In this document: one piece after another, positions 14,408 through 14,704 of the stretch
Layout: each line of letters starts with the position of its first letter
How positions within the stretch are numbered: the stretch's first letter is position 1
Source of the DNA: JBNKFQ01 sp050289385
GTDB taxonomy: Bacteria > Pseudomonadota > Gammaproteobacteria > Pseudomonadales > Porticoccaceae
Assembly: GCA_050289385.1 (NCBI GenBank)
Contig: JBNKFQ010000106.1
Span: 1-14,704, forward strand
Reading direction: 5' to 3'
Length of the DNA: 14,704 nucleotides
Notes under the pieces: model-generated
Told to the model about the DNA's origin: nothing
The model's input: only the letters and a program-made list of their open reading frames with translations
The model's database searches: none
Made by a program: the position numbers and the translations under genes

Positions 14408-14704
14408 ATGCCTATCCCCCATGCCTCAAACTCCGATCACGAACAGTTGATTCGAGTCAATTACAACGACCAACCCGTAGGGACACTGAGCAAACGGCTT
14501 TGCCACGAGCACGGCTTCCTGCATCGTGCTTTTTCCATCTGGATCATCAACAGCGCCGGCGAGGTGTTGCTGCAACAACGCAGTCAAAATAAATGGCTGT
14601 GGCCCGGCTATTGGTCCAACGCCTGCTGCAGCCACCCGCGCGCAGGGGAGTCCACGGGAGAAGCCGTGGCACGCCGTCTGCCTGAGGAACTGGGCGTCAG
14701 TACT
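14408..14704 (+). CDS. idi: Isopentenyl-diphosphate delta-isomerase type I, 5' part
   Basis: The ATG at 14408 has AAGGA 7 nt upstream, and the frame is open for 99 codons to the window edge. The product is a Nudix-fold enzyme that interconverts isopentenyl and dimethylallyl diphosphate for isoprenoid synthesis in the cytoplasm. Motifs seen are HEHGFLHRAFSIWI (33-46, with the metal-binding His residues), WPGYWSNACCSHPRAGES (with the catalytic Cys and the following His in the CCSHP block) and the start of the Nudix helix (GEAVARRLPEELGV). The usual family length is about 180 residues, so roughly the C-terminal half is outside the window. It is divergent from the CsrA-like gene, with 242 nt between them. 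Confidence 0.93.
   Translation, partial: MPIPHASNSDHEQLIRVNYNDQPVGTLSKRLCHEHGFLHRAFSIWIINSAGEVLLQQRSQNKWLWPGYWSNACCSHPRAGESTGEAVARRLPEELGVST

Noticed and set aside
14266..14592. Plus-strand 108-codon frame overlapping idi
   Set aside because: It is a shifted frame over the idi start. The idi frame shows the metal-binding and Nudix motifs.

Overview
The window reads as a chromosomal accessory region of a gammaproteobacterium. That guess rests on a type I isopentenyl-diphosphate isomerase, a CsrA homologue, a FecI-type ECF sigma factor, an STN-domain protein and several LuxR-type regulators. No rRNA, tRNA or CRISPR array is visible, so the genus cannot be named. Most gene-bearing parts are fairly GC-rich. 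The intergenic stretches, the gene at 12315-13247 and the 3' end of the gene at 5564-6616 are AT-rich.

Layout. (1) Positions 1-4809, minus strand: the first 1603 residues of a non-ribosomal peptide synthetase, C-A-PCP-C-A(partial). The first C domain has a broken catalytic motif, and the first A domain carries a serine-type specificity code. (2) About 4810-5563: a leader or intergenic stretch with one strong inverted repeat. (3) 5564-7149, minus: an inner-membrane STN-domain protein followed by a LuxR-like regulator with an unusual Lys/Ser-rich and hydrophobic tail. (4) 7210-7872: a divergent regulatory region with a perfect 10+10 bp dyad and a leader hairpin. (5) 7873-8745, plus: a second LuxR-like regulator, convergent with (6) 8852-9508, minus: a FecI-like ECF sigma factor with no FecR or TonB receptor next to it. 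(7) About 9512-10374: a mostly non-coding or decayed stretch that holds a frameshifted gene remnant. (8) 10381-11794, minus: an orphan, C-terminally short Cse1/CasA (Cas8e)-like protein whose stop overlaps the start of an 87-residue protein. No other cas gene is present. (9) 11965-13447, minus: a doubtful small membrane ORF, a third LuxR-like regulator, and a small membrane ORF coupled to it by TAATG. (10) 13950-14165, minus: a CsrA-like protein, divergent from (11) the 5' end of idi at 14408-14704.

How it may fit together (inference). Three LuxR-like proteins of one unusual design, with no luxI nearby, sit beside the start of a large NRPS gene together with an ECF sigma factor, an STN membrane protein and a CsrA paralogue. 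This is a dense regulatory cluster that could control the synthetase. Two of the LuxR-like genes lie just downstream of genes for single-span membrane proteins. The Cse1-like gene with its coupled small gene is the clearest sign of an uncharacterised two-gene unit. It lies next to decayed sequence, which suggests a mobile or plasmid-derived insertion.
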